From Leptospiraceae bacterium (lineage in GTDB: Bacteria > Spirochaetota > Leptospiria > Leptospirales > Leptospiraceae), in NCBI GenBank assembly GCA_024233865.1, contig JACKPA010000014.1, positions 62,001 through 126,000 of the forward strand: 64,000 bases of DNA, in the 5' to 3' direction. The notes under the pieces were generated by a model, which saw only the letters and a program-made list of their open reading frames with translations, was not told the DNA's origin and did no database searches. Positions within the stretch are counted from its first letter, which is position 1. Every line of letters starts with the position of its first letter. Positions 62,155 to 64,000 of the stretch are shown piece after piece. The position numbers and the translations under genes are program-made.

Positions 62155-64000
62155 ATGAAAACTTTACCTATTTACACTCCTTCAGAAGAAAAAATTCTAC
62201 TATCTAATATGGTTTACTTTATAAAACATATTAATCAAACCTATCACAAGTCTTTCCAAAGTTATGATGACATTTATAATTGGTCGGTTGAAAATATTCC
62301 CGAATTTTGGATAGAAATTTGGAAGTTCGTTGGGATAATTGCTGACAGATTACCTGAAACTGTAATTCAAAATACAGACAAAATGCCGGGAGCAGAGTGG
62401 TTTTCCGGTATAAAAATCAACTTTTCTGAAAATTTACTCAAATTTAAGGATGATAGCACTGCTATAATTTTCCAGGGAGAAAATTCTATTCATAGACATA
62501 TATCTTATAAAGAATTGTATCTGGAAGTTGCGAAATTCGCAGGCGGGTTGAAGCAAATAGGGGTTAAAAAAGGTGATAGAGTTGCCGCTTGTATGCCAAA
62601 TATACCGGAAACCATTATTGCCATGTTAGCAACCACCTCTTTAGGAGCGATTTGGAGCAGCTCGTCTCCGGATTTTGGAATACAAGGGATTGTGGATCGA
62701 TTTAGCCAAATCAAACCTAAGGTTTTAATAGCATCTAATGGCTACTACTATAAGGGAAAACCCATAGAGACGATATTTAAATTGCAAGAAATTCAAAGAC
62801 AAATCCCTTGTATCCAAAAAATTGTTCTTGTAAATTACCTAAACAAAAATACGGATGTTTCCAAATTAGCAAAAACCGTGTTTTTCAGTGAATTCATCTC
62901 CACTTCCGATTCAAAAGAGGTTTATTTTGAAAAATTCCCTTTTAGCCATCCTGTTTATATTATGTATTCTTCCGGAACTACCGGTTTACCAAAATGTATT
63001 GTACAAGGTTCGGGAGTATTGTTAAACCACTTAAAAGAGCATATACTTCACACAGACTTGAAACGTAATGATAAGATTTTTTATTTTACAACTTGCGGAT
63101 GGATGATGTGGAATTGGTTGGTAAGTGCATTGGGAGTAGGAGCAACCTTGGTACTTTTCGATGGAAATCCTTTTTATCCTGGACCGGAAATACTCTGGAA
63201 ATTAACCGAAAAGCTTGGTATAAATATCTTTGGTACAAGTGCAAAATATTTATCAGCTTTAGAATCTACCGGTTATAAGCCTAAAGAGGATGTTGATTTA
63301 TCCAGCTTGCAAATAATTTTGTCTACCGGTTCTCCTTTAAGTAAAGAAAGCTTTTATTATGTTTATAAGGATATAAAGCAGGATGTGCAACTTTCTTCTA
63401 TTTCCGGTGGTACTGACTTGAACGGTTGTTTTGCATTAGGCAATCCGATTTTACCGGTATATGAGGGTGAATTACAGTCTATAGGTTTGGGGATGAAAGT
63501 GAAAATTTTTGATGAACAAGGAAATTCTGTAACCCAACAAAAAGGTGAATTAGTTTGCACAGCTCCTTTTCCTTCTATGCCTTTGTATTTTTGGAACGAT
63601 ACTGATGGAAAAAAATACAAAGCCGCTTATTTTGAGAAGTTCCCTGGAGTATGGTGTCATGGTGATTTTGCTGAAATAACAGAAAATAACGGATTGATTA
63701 TCTATGGAAGATCAGATGCTACCCTAAACCCAGGTGGTGTGAGAATTGGTACAGCCGAAATTTATAGAGTTATTGAAAAAATTGAAGATATTGAGGATAG
63801 CGTAATTATCGGACAAGACTATAAAGATGATGTTCGTGTAGTACTATTTGTAAAGATGACCAAAGGGAAACAATTAATCGAATCTTTAAAAGACGAAATA
63901 AAAAAAAGCATTAAAGAACAAGCTTCACCGAGACATGTCCCAGAAAAAATTATACAAGTTCCCGACATTCCCTATACTCTAAACATGAAAAAAGTAGAAA
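62155..64000 (+). CDS. aacS: acetoacetyl-CoA synthetase, C-terminus off the window
   Basis: 615 residues are visible of an expected 650 or so. It belongs to the acyl-adenylate enzyme family. The AMP-binding motif is YIMYSSGTTGLPKCIVQGSG. The acetoacetyl-CoA synthetase branch is indicated by PGAEWFSGIKINFSENLLKF near residue 80 and by GCWM-like TTCGWMMWNWLVSAL. The later core has SISGGTDLNGCF, HGDFAEIT and GRSDATLNPGGVRIGTAEIY. It activates acetoacetate with ATP and CoA, feeding ketone bodies or polyhydroxybutyrate-type pools into acetyl-CoA metabolism. The ATG has no clear ribosome site. A Fur-box-like palindrome lies 83 nt upstream. Confidence 0.9.
   Translation, partial: MKTLPIYTPSEEKILLSNMVYFIKHINQTYHKSFQSYDDIYNWSVENIPEFWIEIWKFVGIIADRLPETVIQNTDKMPGAEWFSGIKINFSENLLKFKDDSTAIIFQGENSIHRHISYKELYLEVAKFAGGLKQIGVKKGDRVAACMPNIPETIIAMLATTSLGAIWSSSSPDFGIQGIVDRFSQIKPKVLIASNGYYYKGKPIETIFKLQEIQRQIPCIQKIVLVNYLNKNTDVSKLAKTVFFSEFISTSDSKEVYFEKFPFSHPVYIMYSSGTTGLPKCIVQGSGVLLNHLKEHILHTDLKRNDKIFYFTTCGWMMWNWLVSALGVGATLVLFDGNPFYPGPEILWKLTEKLGINIFGTSAKYLSALESTGYKPKEDVDLSSLQIILSTGSPLSKESFYYVYKDIKQDVQLSSISGGTDLNGCFALGNPILPVYEGELQSIGLGMKVKIFDEQGNSVTQQKGELVCTAPFPSMPLYFWNDTDGKKYKAAYFEKFPGVWCHGDFAEITENNGLIIYGRSDATLNPGGVRIGTAEIYRVIEKIEDIEDSVIIGQDYKDDVRVVLFVKMTKGKQLIESLKDEIKKSIKEQASPRHVPEKIIQVPDIPYTLNMKKVE

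Noticed and set aside
1..64000. CRISPR arrays, tRNA or rRNA genes, complete insertion sequences
   Set aside because: Searched by eye on both strands; no spaced repeats, cloverleaf or transposase gene found.

Overview
The window is AT-rich, gene-dense bacterial DNA that most resembles a spirochaete of the Leptospira group (Leptospirales). I infer this from several signs: many small lipoproteins with short Ser/Cys lipoboxes, a secreted protein resembling the Leptospira flagellar-coiling protein FcpA, several PilZ proteins, a short PerR, a 2-oxoacid:ferredoxin oxidoreductase pair, and fatty-acid/CoA genes (acyl-CoA dehydrogenase, enoyl-CoA hydratase, FadH, acetoacetyl-CoA synthetase). The placement rests on recognised protein families, not on a marker gene or an alignment. 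I see no rRNA, tRNA, CRISPR array, prophage or complete insertion sequence.

Layout. 1-3.9 kb: a truncated acyl-CoA dehydrogenase, two lipoproteins (one with tandem DUF4333-like repeats), an enoyl-CoA hydratase, and two remnants of Rpn/PD-(D/E)XK genes. 4-9.3 kb: a secreted low-complexity protein, then a tight plus-strand run of a receiver-HATPase protein, an alpha/beta-hydrolase fused to PilZ, and modABC for molybdate uptake. 9.3-15.2 kb: an MscS channel, an NhaD/CitMHS-type antiporter, a second receiver-HATPase protein, and a membrane protein/TetR pair behind a promoter that carries a clear operator. 15.4-26 kb: two UvrD-family helicases, leuA, a ferredoxin-metallo-beta-lactamase fusion, an AsmA-like protein and RNase HI. 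26-33 kb: a giant midasin-like AAA+ protein, a MITE-like repeat, a SHOCT protein, and perR-mutL. 33-42 kb: a chemotaxis receptor, a PAS histidine kinase, FadH, an AAA/PD-(D/E)XK protein and an LVIVD-propeller lipoprotein. 42-51 kb: a type I secretion-like operon whose ABC protein has a degenerate ATPase domain, then der, smpB, a lipoprotein and an aminotransferase. 51-57 kb: an MBOAT acyltransferase, two c-di-GMP-type or membrane signalling proteins, a GHKL-like protein and an SGNH hydrolase. 57-64 kb: korB/korA, rsmE broken at a T10 tract, a zinc-ribbon protein, the FcpA-like protein, a Fur-box-like palindrome, and the start of aacS.

The clearest new-looking element is upstream of leuA on the minus strand. 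A 17-codon leader peptide with six consecutive leucine codons is followed by mutually exclusive antiterminator and terminator hairpins, which makes a textbook leucine attenuator. The leuA product itself lacks the C-terminal leucine-binding domain, so leucine control may have moved from the enzyme to its RNA leader. Other points of interest are the hydrolase-PilZ fusion without a catalytic His, the paired receiver-HATPase proteins without a phospho-accepting His, the ABC transporter with destroyed Walker motifs, the poly-T frameshift in rsmE, and a repeat family ending in TAACGTGAGTTT.
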